This document shows, one piece after another, positions 17,109-25,897 of a stretch of 64,000 bases of DNA; the first letter of the stretch is position 1, and every line of letters begins with the position of its first letter. The notes beneath the pieces are model-generated. The model was not told the DNA's origin, ran no database searches, and saw nothing but the letters and a program-made list of their open reading frames with translations. Source of the DNA: an uncultured Chloroflexales bacterium (GTDB lineage Bacteria > Chloroflexota > Chloroflexia > Chloroflexales > Chloroflexaceae); the NCBI GenBank assembly GCA_937902315.1, contig CALGUG010000011.1, positions 62,001-126,000 on the forward strand, given 5' to 3'. Position numbers and translations under genes: made by a program.

Positions 17109-18830
17109 TTATGGCAGTATCCAAGATTCGCGCCGCCAGAAGGCATACACGCGGTATGCCCCATGTTGCTGAGCGAGCGCTTGCGTTTCCCCTGACATCG
17201 CCTGGACTGGAATGGATGGATCGATTGTGGCGCTAGGTGTAGAACTTGGTGCCGTCGTTTCAATCGTCTCTGTGAGCACTGCCGTTGCAGTGATCGTCGC
17301 CGTTGTTGTCACACTTGTGGTAGGGGTGCTCGTTGCCGAAGGCTGAGCTGTTAGCGATGCACTCGGCACGACGGTTGCCGTCGCCGTTGCAGGGGCTTGA
17401 GTCACACTGGTAGTCGCCTCCACCTCCGTCGGAGTCGCTGTTGGAGGCAGCTCGGTCGGAGTAGGCTCGCTCTGTTGCACACTCGGTTCGGCCGTCTGTG
17501 CAGACTGGCTAGCAGTCGGCGTTATTACCGTACTGGTAGGCTGCACCTGAGATGCCTCTGAAGGGGCCTGAGAAGGCTCAGGACTTTCAGACGGTACAAC
17601 AGTCGCAACAGGGGTTTGGCTCGTCTCAGCGCTTCCTGTAGGCTGTGAAGTAGCTTCTACCGTTACAGAGGGCACTGCATTGCTGGGCGCACTAGTCGCC
17701 TCAAGTGTTGCAGTCTCTGCAAGCTCAGCTGTTGACTCAGAGGTCGCCTCAAGCGTTGCAGTCTCTGCGACCTCAGCTGTTGACTCGGGAGCCGCCTCGG
17801 TGGTTGTGGCCTCGCTTGGGGTGGGGGTAACAGCCAAAGGATCTTCACCCAGCCAAAGGAAAGTGATCTCCACAATGGCGCGATCTCCGCGAATGCCGAG
17901 ATCATCCCACCACACACCGTCGCCAACATCTACAGCTGTTGGGAATCGTACATAGCCCTTCGAGGCCCGCCGCCCATTGTAACCTTCGAAATAAGCGGCG
18001 TGATCTTGAGGCCATCCGCGCGCAAGATCTTTCCACTGTTCGCGCTCAACATCCCAATAGTTGTCGCGTGTATTCCAAGGGCCTACATCCCACACCGGCG
18101 CAACCGAACTGCGGCCATTGTAGGTGATGCGCACGAGATACTCTCGGCCACCCTTGCTGGATAAAGATCTCCAAGAGGGTAAGGACACATAATGATCACG
18201 CGGTTTAATAATGTGTCCATTAGCGGTTCGCCCACCAACCATACCCATGCGGGTTGCGTGTACGCGGTAGGTCGGTGCAATCTCACGCGTCGTTTGGGTG
18301 TTCATTGCCGTGTAATTGCCGGCGCCTTCGATCGGCGTCAGGCTTACACTCTTCAAAACGGGTGAAATCTTGTCGCTTCCAAAAAAGGTGACACGATACT
18401 GTACCTGAGTAGCAAGCATCGTGGCATCCACCACAGCGCCATTAGCGAGATCGACCTCCCAACTACTCCATCGCACACCATCAGCGCTAGCACGCGCATC
18501 TACCCGCAGTTCCGTACCTTCAGGAACCTCGGCAGTATAGCGTATTTGATATGCGAAAGCTGCCTGCTCAAATACCTGTGGAGAAGAGAGGAGGAAACCG
18601 TAGCGTTGGAACGAAGTCGTTTGATCGAATGCTGCGGCTGCTGGTGGAACCTCCGCGCTGGCGTGGAGTCGGTAGAAACCAGCTCCATCGGCTTGGAGGC
18701 CTTCTAGTTGTTCTACTACAATCGTTGTAGTAGGTGTTTGGGTTAGCGCATTGGCGTAACCGGTATGTGCTCCGAGGAAACTTAAGCTGCCGAGCACACA
18801 CAAGAATTTTGTTACTGATCGAAATATCAT
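17109..18830 (-). CDS. Secreted protein with barrel-like domain and Ser/Thr/Pro tail
   Basis: 573 aa. N-terminal signal peptide (MIFRSVTKFLCVLGSLSFLGAHTGYA). A beta-sandwich-like region (about 35-170) is followed by a segment like the RlpA/3D double-psi barrel (about 185-330: GMVGGRTANG, VAPVWDVGPWNTRDNYWD). From about residue 335 to 545 the chain is almost only T, S, A, P, E and V, with a repeated block (AEVAETATLEATSES, AELAETATLEATSAPS). No sorting motif is seen. A cell-wall-active or surface glycoprotein role is plausible; lytic activity is not shown. Confidence 0.8.
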   Translation of the reverse strand: MIFRSVTKFLCVLGSLSFLGAHTGYANALTQTPTTTIVVEQLEGLQADGAGFYRLHASAEVPPAAAAFDQTTSFQRYGFLLSSPQVFEQAAFAYQIRYTAEVPEGTELRVDARASADGVRWSSWEVDLANGAVVDATMLATQVQYRVTFFGSDKISPVLKSVSLTPIEGAGNYTAMNTQTTREIAPTYRVHATRMGMVGGRTANGHIIKPRDHYVSLPSWRSLSSKGGREYLVRITYNGRSSVAPVWDVGPWNTRDNYWDVEREQWKDLARGWPQDHAAYFEGYNGRRASKGYVRFPTAVDVGDGVWWDDLGIRGDRAIVEITFLWLGEDPLAVTPTPSEATTTEAAPESTAEVAETATLEATSESTAELAETATLEATSAPSNAVPSVTVEATSQPTGSAETSQTPVATVVPSESPEPSQAPSEASQVQPTSTVITPTASQSAQTAEPSVQQSEPTPTELPPTATPTEVEATTSVTQAPATATATVVPSASLTAQPSATSTPTTSVTTTATITATAVLTETIETTAPSSTPSATIDPSIPVQAMSGETQALAQQHGAYRVYAFWRRESWILP

Positions 18831-19342
18831 ATGCCCAACGGGCGCTCCTTACTACAATCTGGGTAGCGTAGGACAGAGACCACAAGGCGTCGTGACGGGG
18901 GGATTATATCATACTTTTTTCAGGTTTTTATCAGAAACAGCCATAAACCCTAAAATGAGCGTTTCATAAGAAAATAGTTTGCACTTTATCATCTATTTTT
19001 TGGCTTTCTGACGGGCTATTTTACGAAATGTAACAAAATTGTCATTTTCAGATAGGCCTCAAAAGCGCACTCGTAATGGAGATAGATTATGCTATGATGA
19101 GTACGAGAAAATCTTCGTTTCAGAAGATCCAATCTGGGGCCTCAAACTTGCTTATATCAGACATTGAAGCGTTATGCGCTTAATACAGTAGCCAAACCAT
19201 TTCCTTTGTTTTGGAATCGTTACACACCTTTAGCGGATTATAATTCGCTTAGCAGGTCTGTTGCTGTAACATATTTATAAGTCTCATTTATTGTAGTAGA
19301 GACCTTCCGTTCCGGTCTTCATCGTCCATTAAGGAGAAAACA
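18831..19342 (+). promoter_or_regulatory. 512-bp divergent gap with an extended -10 promoter
   Basis: AT-rich divergent region. TGC-TATGAT at 19090-19098 is an extended -10 facing the 204-aa gene; no good -35 is seen. The resulting leader of about 240 nt has a small hairpin ATCTTC/GAAGAT near 19115. No ORF worth calling and no repeat family member is present. Confidence 0.45.
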
Positions 19343-19957
19343 ATGCGTGTGCTCCCTGACTACAATCGACTTCGAGCCGTAGCACTTGGATGCTGGGTAG
19401 TCGCAGCTTGGTGGATCATCTACATGAGCAAACTCACCACCAGCAGCATCGATCTCCCCGTCACGTTGCTGATCTTCGCAGCGCTGTTCAGCATCGGCTT
19501 ATTAGCTATCGGCATCGCTTTTTGGTTACTGGGAGGCGATCGACGCGCAGGCGTAATCTTCGATAATAAGGGTCTGCTCTTAAACTTGGGGAAATCGGCA
19601 TCGTTTGTCAGTTGGGATAATATCGAAGCCTTGGGAGTAGTAAAACGCCGTCGTTTCGATTGGATCAGCTTGGGTAGCCGCACCCAGCTTGGCATTCGCC
19701 TGCGCGAGGCTGAACCGTATCTGCAGAGCTACGAGATTCGCCTGCCCGCCAGCGAAGGGCCACTTGCCGCCAGTTTGCGCAGCATTGCTCGGCTGCTCAC
19801 CCTGGGCAAAACTAAAGAGAACCTGCCGACCGTCAACGATCTCGAGCGTACACGAACTCGCACAGGATATGATATCCTTGTACCAGAGACCTTTATCGGC
19901 GGCAAAGCCGATGCCTTTATTAACCTGGTACAGGCCTATCGTAATCGGGTGCGCTAG
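19343..19957 (+). CDS. Membrane protein with PH-like cytoplasmic domain
   Basis: 204 aa with AAGGAG upstream of the ATG. Two transmembrane helices (about 12-28 and 38-65) precede a soluble beta-rich domain (GVIFDNKGLLLNLGKSASFVSW onwards) of the kind called bPH or STM3941-like. No catalytic residues. A 41-aa membrane peptide and a methyltransferase follow with short gaps, so these three may be cotranscribed. Function unknown. Confidence 0.75.
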   Translation: MRVLPDYNRLRAVALGCWVVAAWWIIYMSKLTTSSIDLPVTLLIFAALFSIGLLAIGIAFWLLGGDRRAGVIFDNKGLLLNLGKSASFVSWDNIEALGVVKRRRFDWISLGSRTQLGIRLREAEPYLQSYEIRLPASEGPLAASLRSIARLLTLGKTKENLPTVNDLERTRTRTGYDILVPETFIGGKADAFINLVQAYRNRVR

Positions 19958-19981
19958 GCTCCTACCACGAGGAGTGAATCC

Positions 19982-20107
19982 ATGTTCTTTCGGGTCGGCG
20001 CTTTAGAGTGTTTGATCGTATTGGTGGTTATTGCCGTGGTCGTTGCGATCTCGTTCCGCTATGGGGCAGCACGTGGCGACCGTAGACGCGATATCGAAAA
20101 GAAATAA
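19982..20107 (+). CDS. 41-aa single-span membrane peptide
   Basis: Small ORF starting MFFRVGALECLIVLVV. One hydrophobic helix of about 20 residues is followed by a basic and acidic tail (YGAARGDRRRDIEKK), giving an N-out/C-in topology. GAGGAG lies 6-7 nt upstream of the ATG. It begins 24 nt after the preceding gene and ends 63 nt before the methyltransferase. The good ribosome site and clean membrane-then-charged pattern support it; no homologue is known to me. Confidence 0.6.
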   Translation: MFFRVGALECLIVLVVIAVVVAISFRYGAARGDRRRDIEKK

Positions 20108-20170
20108 ACCACAGTTTCATACACGCTCTAACTCGCATTTCAGACCGTATGAACCGCTTGGGGAGGCACT

Positions 20171-20968
20171 GTGGCAAACGAGGATCTACGCGATTGGTGG
20201 GAAGAGCTCTTCCAAGTTCACGAATACAAACAATTTCAGGACTACGCTCAAGAACTAACCACTCGCGAAGTTGACTTTATCGTTGAAGCGCTCGGCCTGA
20301 CCGGTGTCCAGAGCCTGCTTGATGTTGCCTGTGGCGGCGGACGACACGCTCTGGAACTGGCACGTCGTAAGTACTATGTCGAAGGGGTCGACGCCGCCCG
20401 CCCAGTCATTGCGCATGCCAACGCCGAAGCCCAAGCCGCCGAGCTTCCGGCGCGCTTCCATGTAGGCGATATGCGTCAGCTCAATTACGAAGGCCGCTTC
20501 GATGCAGTTCTCTTGATGAATAGCAGCCTCGGATTCTTCGACGATTTCGAGAATCGTAAGGTGCTAGAGGGGATCTATCGCGCACTCGTACCGGGCGGCA
20601 AACTGCTGCTCCAGATGCTCAACCCCTATCAGATCGAAAGCTTTCTCAATTCCTTCCGAAGCGGTTGGTATCAAGTGGGCCAAGGCTATGTGCTGCGCGA
20701 GGCCCGTTTCGACCCCCGCACAGCACGTCTGCTAATCGACTATCGTTATGTCGACCCGCAGCAAAACCTCGACCTCAAGCATCCCGGAGACCACATTCGT
20801 CTGTATGGCTTCCCGGAACTCCAGCAACTCCTAACATCGGTCGGCTTTATACCACGCAGCGTCTTTGGTGACGCCATTTTGCCACCCGTCACCTTCGAAG
20901 AAACAAGCCAATGGCAAGTGGTAGTTGCAGAAAAACCGCGCTCGCTCGATCTTAGCGCGCAAGGTTAA
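20171..20968 (+). CDS. Class I SAM-dependent methyltransferase
   Basis: 265 aa from GTG with GGGGAGG upstream. SAM-binding motif I is LLDVACGGGRHALELA (about residues 48-63), the acidic strand-2 end is EGVDAA, and motif II/III regions are GRFDAVLLMNSSLGFF and LVPGGKLLLQ. It resembles the Methyltransf_11/25 group acting on small molecules; the acceptor is unknown. The 3' end overlaps the convergent deacetylase gene by 17 nt. Confidence 0.85.
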   Translation: MANEDLRDWWEELFQVHEYKQFQDYAQELTTREVDFIVEALGLTGVQSLLDVACGGGRHALELARRKYYVEGVDAARPVIAHANAEAQAAELPARFHVGDMRQLNYEGRFDAVLLMNSSLGFFDDFENRKVLEGIYRALVPGGKLLLQMLNPYQIESFLNSFRSGWYQVGQGYVLREARFDPRTARLLIDYRYVDPQQNLDLKHPGDHIRLYGFPELQQLLTSVGFIPRSVFGDAILPPVTFEETSQWQVVVAEKPRSLDLSAQG

Positions 20969-21683
20969 CGACATAGAAGGCTTCGGCATACTCGCCCTCG
21001 ATGCCGTTGGCGCGTGCCTGCTCGGCGCCACGTTGAGCGAACTGCATAATCATGCTGCGGTAATCCCAGCCGCTGCCACTACCCACCTGGGTCGCATGCG
21101 CTTCGATCATAGCGATCTTGCGCTCCATATCGCTTTGGCCATAGCTCACCCAGTGGTTTGGCTCGACCGGCGAAGCGATATAGACCAAGCTCACATCGTG
21201 CGGCTCTAAGCCCTCTTCCAACAGCTCGGGAGCGGCCAAGCGCGTGTTGGCCAAGGGCATAATAGCCGCCATAGTGGTTTCTGCTGCAGCGCGATGATCG
21301 GGGTGATTGAGATAGTTGGGGCCGTAGAAGAAGCGCGCATCGCAGGTCAAAACCGTATCGGGGCGAACCTTGCGAATGACGCGCGCGATCTTCAGGCGCA
21401 GCTCGACCGTATTGATCAAGCGTCCGTCTGGCTCGCCCAAAAAGGTGAAGCTCGCGACGTTGACCAAGGCACCAGCAGCCTGCTGCTCGGCCCGGCGCAG
21501 CTCGGCCAGCCGCTCGGGGGTCAGGTTGGGGTCGCGGCTGCCGCTATTGCCATCGGTCAAGAGGCAGTAGTGAAGCTCGACGCCCTCGCTGGCCCAACGC
21601 GAGACCGTACCGCCCGCCATAAACTCGATATCGTCTGGATGAGCCATTACGGCAAGTACACGCTTAGGGGTTGGAAAACTCAT
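20952..21683 (-). CDS. PIG-L family deacetylase (LmbE-like)
   Basis: 243 aa from MSFPTPKRVLAV. This start is preferred because AAGGAA lies about 5 nt upstream; an in-frame ATG at 21707 lacks one. Zinc-site motifs AHPDDIE near the N-terminus and NHPDHR mid-protein are intact. The family removes N-acetyl groups from sugars such as GlcNAc-inositol or bacillithiol precursors. It lies downstream of the GNAT gene in the same direction (67-nt gap), a possible acetylation/deacetylation pair, though their substrates need not be linked. Confidence 0.9.
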   Translation of the reverse strand: MSFPTPKRVLAVMAHPDDIEFMAGGTVSRWASEGVELHYCLLTDGNSGSRDPNLTPERLAELRRAEQQAAGALVNVASFTFLGEPDGRLINTVELRLKIARVIRKVRPDTVLTCDARFFYGPNYLNHPDHRAAAETTMAAIMPLANTRLAAPELLEEGLEPHDVSLVYIASPVEPNHWVSYGQSDMERKIAMIEAHATQVGSGSGWDYRSMIMQFAQRGAEQARANGIEGEYAEAFYVVNLAR

Positions 21684-21750
21684 ACTGTTCCTTTGCTTCT
21701 TAATCAAGATCCTCGATTCAAAGCTTGTAAGGAGCAGTATACTCCAACTC

Positions 21751-22251
21751 TCAGCGCGTAAGGTCGATCTGCCAGGTCTCGCTGTGCATATGGTGTCCGA
21801 ATTGAAAAACCGGCTCTGATTCGATCAACTCAAAACCTGCACGTTTATAGATTCTGCGCGCTGTCACCAAACGATCCATGGTCCAGAGCGAAACGCGCTT
21901 GTAGCCAACCTGACGGGCGAACTGCAGGCACTCGTCGACCAGTCGCGTACCTAGACCCATACCGCGCGCTTCGGGCAGCACCAACAAAAGGCGCAGCTTG
22001 GCATCTTCAAGCGATTTATGCTCTAGAAAGATCGAGCCCAAGCGTTCCCCATCTTGCTCGGCCAGCCACATACGATCGCGCTCGGGCTGGTAATTGCGAA
22101 AAAACTCAAGCGCAATATCAGCGACTACAAACTCAAAACTCGTATCCCAAGCGAATTGATTGGCATAGACAAGCCCATGCTGCCCGATGACCCAGCCCAG
22201 ATCGCCCGCTTTCAAATCGCTTCGCAGTTGAATAGCCGATTGCGTCTGCAT
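21751..22251 (-). CDS. GNAT-family N-acetyltransferase
   Basis: 166 aa. The acetyl-CoA site is seen as LLVLPEARGMGLGTRLVDECL (R/Q-x-x-G-x-G/A form), followed by YKRVSLWTMDRLVTARRIYKRAGF. The whole protein resembles the acetyltransferase half of MarR-GNAT fusions without the MarR part. Acceptor unknown. Confidence 0.87.
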   Translation of the reverse strand: MQTQSAIQLRSDLKAGDLGWVIGQHGLVYANQFAWDTSFEFVVADIALEFFRNYQPERDRMWLAEQDGERLGSIFLEHKSLEDAKLRLLLVLPEARGMGLGTRLVDECLQFARQVGYKRVSLWTMDRLVTARRIYKRAGFELIESEPVFQFGHHMHSETWQIDLTR

Positions 22252-22301
22252 GGCCCACTCCTTCTGTTTTAAGCGCTGAATTCATATCAGCTTATCTGTC
22301 G

Positions 22302-22395
22302 TCTGGCGGCAAATGCTCTCGCTCCCATTCGGTCTTTGGCGCGTCCGCCTACGGCTACCAACAGTTCATTCCCAACATAAAGGCTTCTATCTGCC
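22302..22395 (+). repeat. Family 1 dispersed element, copy 3
   Basis: Long copy: TCTGGCGGC arm, CCCATTCGGTCTTTGG, core GCGCGTCCGCCTACGGCTA (22340-22358), then CCCAACATAAAGGC. It lies in a divergent gap, an exception to the usual position behind a stop. Copy 4, in opposite orientation, lies on the other side of the XRE gene. Confidence 0.8.
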
Positions 22396-22496
22396 TGTGA
22401 AGCGAGACTGCTCGAAAACGATACAACCGAATCTCCAATGAGTACAATCATTGTAGGTACGAGCATTGGCGTTGTCATTGACTCAAGAGTCGAAAT

Positions 22497-23339
22497 ATGG
22501 GCACAAAAACAAACGGCTATACCTATACGATCGGCGGGGAAGCCTTACAGCGCTTACGCCAGAAGGCGGGCAAAAGCCAACTGATGGTCGAAGCCGATGC
22601 CGAGCTGGGCAGCGGCTATATGCAACGGATCGAGTCGGGCAAGGTGCGCCAACCAGAGCGCTCTACCCTAGAGCGCATCTTAGACGCGCTCGATGCTGGC
22701 TACAGCGAGCGCCGCGATATTCTGGCGCTCTTCGGCTACGCCAGTTCAATCCCGCTGCCCAACGATCAAGATTTCGCTTGGGCGCGAGGCGTAGCAGCCG
22801 AAGAACTACAGAGTGCCTTTTTCCCGGCCTATCTGCTCGACTGTGGCCAGCGGTTGGTCAGTTGGAATAAGCCGAGCGAGCTGATCTTTCCTTGCTTAAA
22901 ACACCATCGTTCGAACAGAAGCGCCGATGCGCTCTCGATCATGCACCTCTGGTTCGATCCACAATACGGGGTGCGCGAACGGCTGCTCAATGCCGATAGC
23001 TTCTTTCCAAATATGCTGCGCGCCTTTCAACACGAATTAAGCCTGCTAGGGCGCGAAACCTGGTGTACAGCTATGATCGAGCACTTTCAGCGCGATCTAC
23101 CAAGCTTTATGCAGCAGTGGCAGCGAGCCGAACAGATCCATACCGCCAGCGCCGCACGTGCTCTGGTGCCCTTGCAGTTGCAGCTAGCGCCCTACGGTAT
23201 GTTGAGCTTTCGAGTCGCCAGCGAGCACTTTACGCGTGACAGCCGCTTTCGGATCGTCTATCTGCTGCCCGCCAACCAGATTAGCCTTGATCTGTTTGCA
23301 GAGCGCCAAGCGCAGACAGCCCATAGCGGATCCGGTTGA
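22497..23339 (+). CDS. XRE-family regulator with MmyB-like sensor domain
   Basis: 280 aa. N-terminal helix-turn-helix (about residues 15-66: LRQKAGKSQLMVEADAELG, YMQRIESGK) followed by a domain that resembles the MmyB-like ligand (fatty-acid) binding region (about 85-270; FFPAYLLDCGQRLVSWNKPS). A one-component regulator is expected. The final codons and the TGA lie inside a family 2 repeat (23330 on), so the native C-terminus was probably altered by that insertion. It is flanked by oppositely oriented family 1 copies. Confidence 0.85.
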   Translation: MGTKTNGYTYTIGGEALQRLRQKAGKSQLMVEADAELGSGYMQRIESGKVRQPERSTLERILDALDAGYSERRDILALFGYASSIPLPNDQDFAWARGVAAEELQSAFFPAYLLDCGQRLVSWNKPSELIFPCLKHHRSNRSADALSIMHLWFDPQYGVRERLLNADSFFPNMLRAFQHELSLLGRETWCTAMIEHFQRDLPSFMQQWQRAEQIHTASAARALVPLQLQLAPYGMLSFRVASEHFTRDSRFRIVYLLPANQISLDLFAERQAQTAHSGSG

Positions 23340-23426
23340 TCAGGTTCTATTGAACCCGTACTTTCGGCAGAGTGAAACGTGATTATTTTTGTCGCGAGAA
23401 GGCAGGTCTTTAAACGAATTTGGTAT
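23330..23426 (+). repeat. Family 2 MITE-like element, copy e
   Basis: Left end degenerate (GGATCCGGTTGATCAGG), body ACTTTCGGCAGAGTGAAAC, right terminal repeat CGAATTTGGTAT (23415-23426). The left end overlaps the XRE coding region and supplies its stop codon (23337-23339). Nothing else is recognised between here and 23687. Confidence 0.65.
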
Positions 23427-23687
23427 CGCTCGATTGTGCAAGCGCAAGCATAGAGCGCTTATTCTCTCTGTTCTCAACTGGCAGCTTGAAGGTTTTGGAC
23501 TGCTTTGGCAGCGAAAGCGTTGTAAGCATACATTCGGCTGGCAGCTTGACCACTAATATGTTAGAAGGGCTTCGCAGCGGTCAACAGCGTTTCAACCTGC
23601 TCGCTGCTTGCAGCGGGCAGGTTACAGTGGTTACAGTGTTTCCCGTTGCAAAGCAAGGGGAAGAATAGAGTCTCTTGGTTTTGGAGA

Positions 23688-23760
23688 GCGATTTGATAGC
23701 CGTAGGCGGACGCGGTTGAAGCCTCATTTGGGGGAGAGATCTTTCCGCCTGCGCTTGGCA
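23688..23760 (-). repeat. Family 1 dispersed element, copy 4
   Basis: Reverse core TAGCCGTAGGCGGACGC (23697-23713), then CTTTCCGCC near 23742. It lies behind the 81-aa gene and in its orientation. Confidence 0.78.
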
Positions 23761-23781
23761 AGGAGATGGTGTATGAGCAAG

Positions 23782-23813
23782 AAAATTCGCCCTATAGCCG
23801 AAGCTACAGGGCG
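23782..23813 (-). terminator. Terminator of the kinase/phosphatase cassette
   Basis: CGCCCTATAG (23788-23797) / CTACAGGGCG (23804-23813), one mismatch. On the minus strand the stem is followed by AATTTT. It lies 26 nt after the 81-aa gene stop. Confidence 0.8.
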
Positions 23814-23839
23814 ATAGCATTTGTAGAGGGCGATCTGGG

Positions 23840-24085
23840 TTAGAGTCGGAAGAAGTCGATGACCTGACCGCGCTCTTCCTCGCTCGGCATCACTTCGACG
23901 AAGGTGATACGATGCCAGGGGAAGATCACCGATTGCACGCCACCTGCAATATAGGGGACATCTTTGCCGTCTTTTTTGCGCAAATTGCTAACACGAATAA
24001 AGTTGTCGGTGGGTTGGGGATCTTGTTCGAGATCCGCTAGGATGGGGTCTTCACCCATAATATGTAAAATGACTGTCTTAGCCAT
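23840..24085 (-). CDS. 81-aa protein ending the phospho-signalling cassette
   Basis: Small acidic soluble protein: MAKTVILHIMGEDPILADLEQ, then NFIRVSNLRKKDGKDVPYIAGGVQSVIFPWHRITFVEV. The fold looks like a short beta-barrel, with the YI-GG-QSVIFPW-RI stretch suggestive of an Sm-like strand order. No known domain. It is 22 nt behind the FHA gene, and a terminator follows directly, so it is the last cistron. Its role in the cassette is inferred from position only. Confidence 0.8.
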   Translation of the reverse strand: MAKTVILHIMGEDPILADLEQDPQPTDNFIRVSNLRKKDGKDVPYIAGGVQSVIFPWHRITFVEVMPSEEERGQVIDFFRL

Positions 24086-24107
24086 ACATCTCTCCTCACT
24101 TACAGAC

Positions 24108-24611
24108 TTACAGCTCTATACGGAGCAGTAAGGTGCCAAGTTTGATTTCATCACCAGAACGGACTAGGGTTGGTTGTTCAGGTGGAATACGCGTTCCATT
24201 GATGAAGGTTCCATTCGCGCTACCTAGGTCTTCCAGCAACCAGCCGTCGCGCGAGGGAGACAAGACAGCATGACGACGTGAAACCCCTGCCTCATAACCA
24301 CCATCAAGTCCCAAATCTACATCTGGAAAGATACCGCGTGCGTTGTCTTTGCGCCCCACCAACAGCTCTTCGTTTGAATCGAAGCTCAAGCGACGCCCAT
24401 TATTGATGATCACCAAGCTGATGGTCGGATTGGAGGTCGCGACTGGCGCAGACATAACCACAGGCGGCGGCAAATTATCGGTCGGAACGCGCTGCCCCAA
24501 GGAAGCGGTCGTCTCTTTGGTCTTATCTTGACCGATCAGACTCGCTCCGCACTCGGAACAAAACAGCACTCCATTTAATTGTTGAGCTCGACAGTGGGGA
24601 CATGTTTGCAT
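24108..24611 (-). CDS. FHA-domain protein with N-terminal zinc ribbon
   Basis: 167 aa. Zinc ribbon CPHC...CSEC (residues 4-25), a linker rich in T and P, then an FHA phosphothreonine-binding domain (about 65-167). FHA hallmarks are GRKDNARG, SRRHA and LEDLGSANGTFING. It should recognise a Thr phosphorylated by the kinase at the head of the cassette. Its ATG overlaps the VWA stop (TAATG), indicating coupled translation. Confidence 0.92.
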   Translation of the reverse strand: MQTCPHCRAQQLNGVLFCSECGASLIGQDKTKETTASLGQRVPTDNLPPPVVMSAPVATSNPTISLVIINNGRRLSFDSNEELLVGRKDNARGIFPDVDLGLDGGYEAGVSRRHAVLSPSRDGWLLEDLGSANGTFINGTRIPPEQPTLVRSGDEIKLGTLLLRIEL

Positions 24612-25897
24612 TAGACCGTAAACTCCTCGCTTGCAGATGCCTCATCACCACGACCAATCAAACCGCGCGTGCCATACTTGATTCGTTTTCGGCCTTCGGC
24701 ACTGGTCGATCCTGAACGCAACAAACGAGTCGCTTCGTCTTGAACAGTACGTGCCAATTCAACTTCACCAGCATCGAACAGGCGCGTTCCTGCCATTTGC
24801 AAGCGGCGCGTCGCTTCTTCGATTCGGCCCGCTTCAACATCCTTCCAAGCCGAAGCCTGCAAACGATAGGCGACAAGGCGTTCGAGCCAATGTTTGACCG
24901 TCGCATCGACTTCGTAGCCAACGCTATCGGCAGAACGAACAGAGATGCGCATAATCTGCTCTTGAACCTGACCAACTTGGTTCACACCCGGCAGATCGTA
25001 GCGTAAACGCAGCTTCAACATCGGATGATCGCCAGCAGGAAGCGGCGGAATCACCAATTCGATCAAGAAGGCCTGCACATCGCTGCCCGGCCAATCGCCA
25101 AGGCTGCCCGTCCAGCGCAACTCTTGCTCTTCAGCGACCGCCACACTCGAAATGAAGGGGCGCACGCGGTCGAGCGAGCGCAGCATGCCGCCCGGGCGTA
25201 CATCGGCTTGCAAGGTGACACCTTGGGCGAAGATGGTGTGCATACGCTTCAGTTCGTCGGCAAAAACGGCGGTCACCTCTTGGGCCGAGGTGATGTATTG
25301 GGTACGGCTGTTTTCGCGCGCCGCGATCGTTTCAAGCAGGTCTTCGTTCCATTCGTTGCCGATACCCAAAGCGGTAATGCCGATACCGCGATTTTGGGCG
25401 CGGCGCGCGATATCGACACAGCGACCTTCGTCGCCATAGGTGCGTCCATCGGTCAGCAACAACATGCGGTTGATGCCACGCGCGAGCATGGGGCGCTGGA
25501 TCTCTTGCAACGCCATAGCCATGCCGGTCGCCATTTCGGTGCCGCCCGCCGCCTCGATCGAATTGATCATGCGTTTGAGATCGGCTTTGTTGGTAACGCG
25601 CTGGGCGCTGATCACGGTTTCGGCGCGATCGTTAAAGGTCACCAGCGAGAAATAGTCTTGCTGATCCATCTGGTCGACGATGCGCTGGGCGGCATCTTTG
25701 ACCTGCATCAAACGCTCGCCCCGCATAGAAGAACTGCGGTCGATCACCAAACAGAGGTTCAGCGGGAGCTTGGGCATCTGGGTTGGCAAGCCTTGGGGGG
25801 TTGCTTCGAGCAGAATATAGACAAGCTGAGGTTCGTTGCTTTCAGGAAGCACCGTGCGGCTTAAGGTCCATTGAAGATGGATTCCAACAGTACTCAT
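24611..25897 (-). CDS. VWA-domain protein, cytoplasmic
   Basis: 428 aa with no signal peptide. The von Willebrand A domain (about residues 45-220) has an intact MIDAS: DRSSSMRG, a Thr-containing loop (GGTEMATG) and TDGRTYGDE. A beta-sandwich and a helical C-terminus (VKHWLERLVAYRLQ) follow, the same layout as other bacterial VWA proteins encoded next to FHA and PP2C genes. It overlaps the PP2C stop by 4 nt (ATGA) and the FHA start by 1 nt. It may serve as a divalent-metal-dependent assembly partner. Confidence 0.92.
   Translation of the reverse strand: MSTVGIHLQWTLSRTVLPESNEPQLVYILLEATPQGLPTQMPKLPLNLCLVIDRSSSMRGERLMQVKDAAQRIVDQMDQQDYFSLVTFNDRAETVISAQRVTNKADLKRMINSIEAAGGTEMATGMAMALQEIQRPMLARGINRMLLLTDGRTYGDEGRCVDIARRAQNRGIGITALGIGNEWNEDLLETIAARENSRTQYITSAQEVTAVFADELKRMHTIFAQGVTLQADVRPGGMLRSLDRVRPFISSVAVAEEQELRWTGSLGDWPGSDVQAFLIELVIPPLPAGDHPMLKLRLRYDLPGVNQVGQVQEQIMRISVRSADSVGYEVDATVKHWLERLVAYRLQASAWKDVEAGRIEEATRRLQMAGTRLFDAGEVELARTVQDEATRLLRSGSTSAEGRKRIKYGTRGLIGRGDEASASEEFTV

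Noticed and set aside
23420..23668. 82-codon ORF after the XRE gene
   Set aside because: Starts inside a MITE-like repeat and has no ribosome site or homologue-like features.
25025..25864. 279-codon plus-strand ORF inside the VWA gene
   Set aside because: Antisense shadow with His/Arg-rich composition and no domain.
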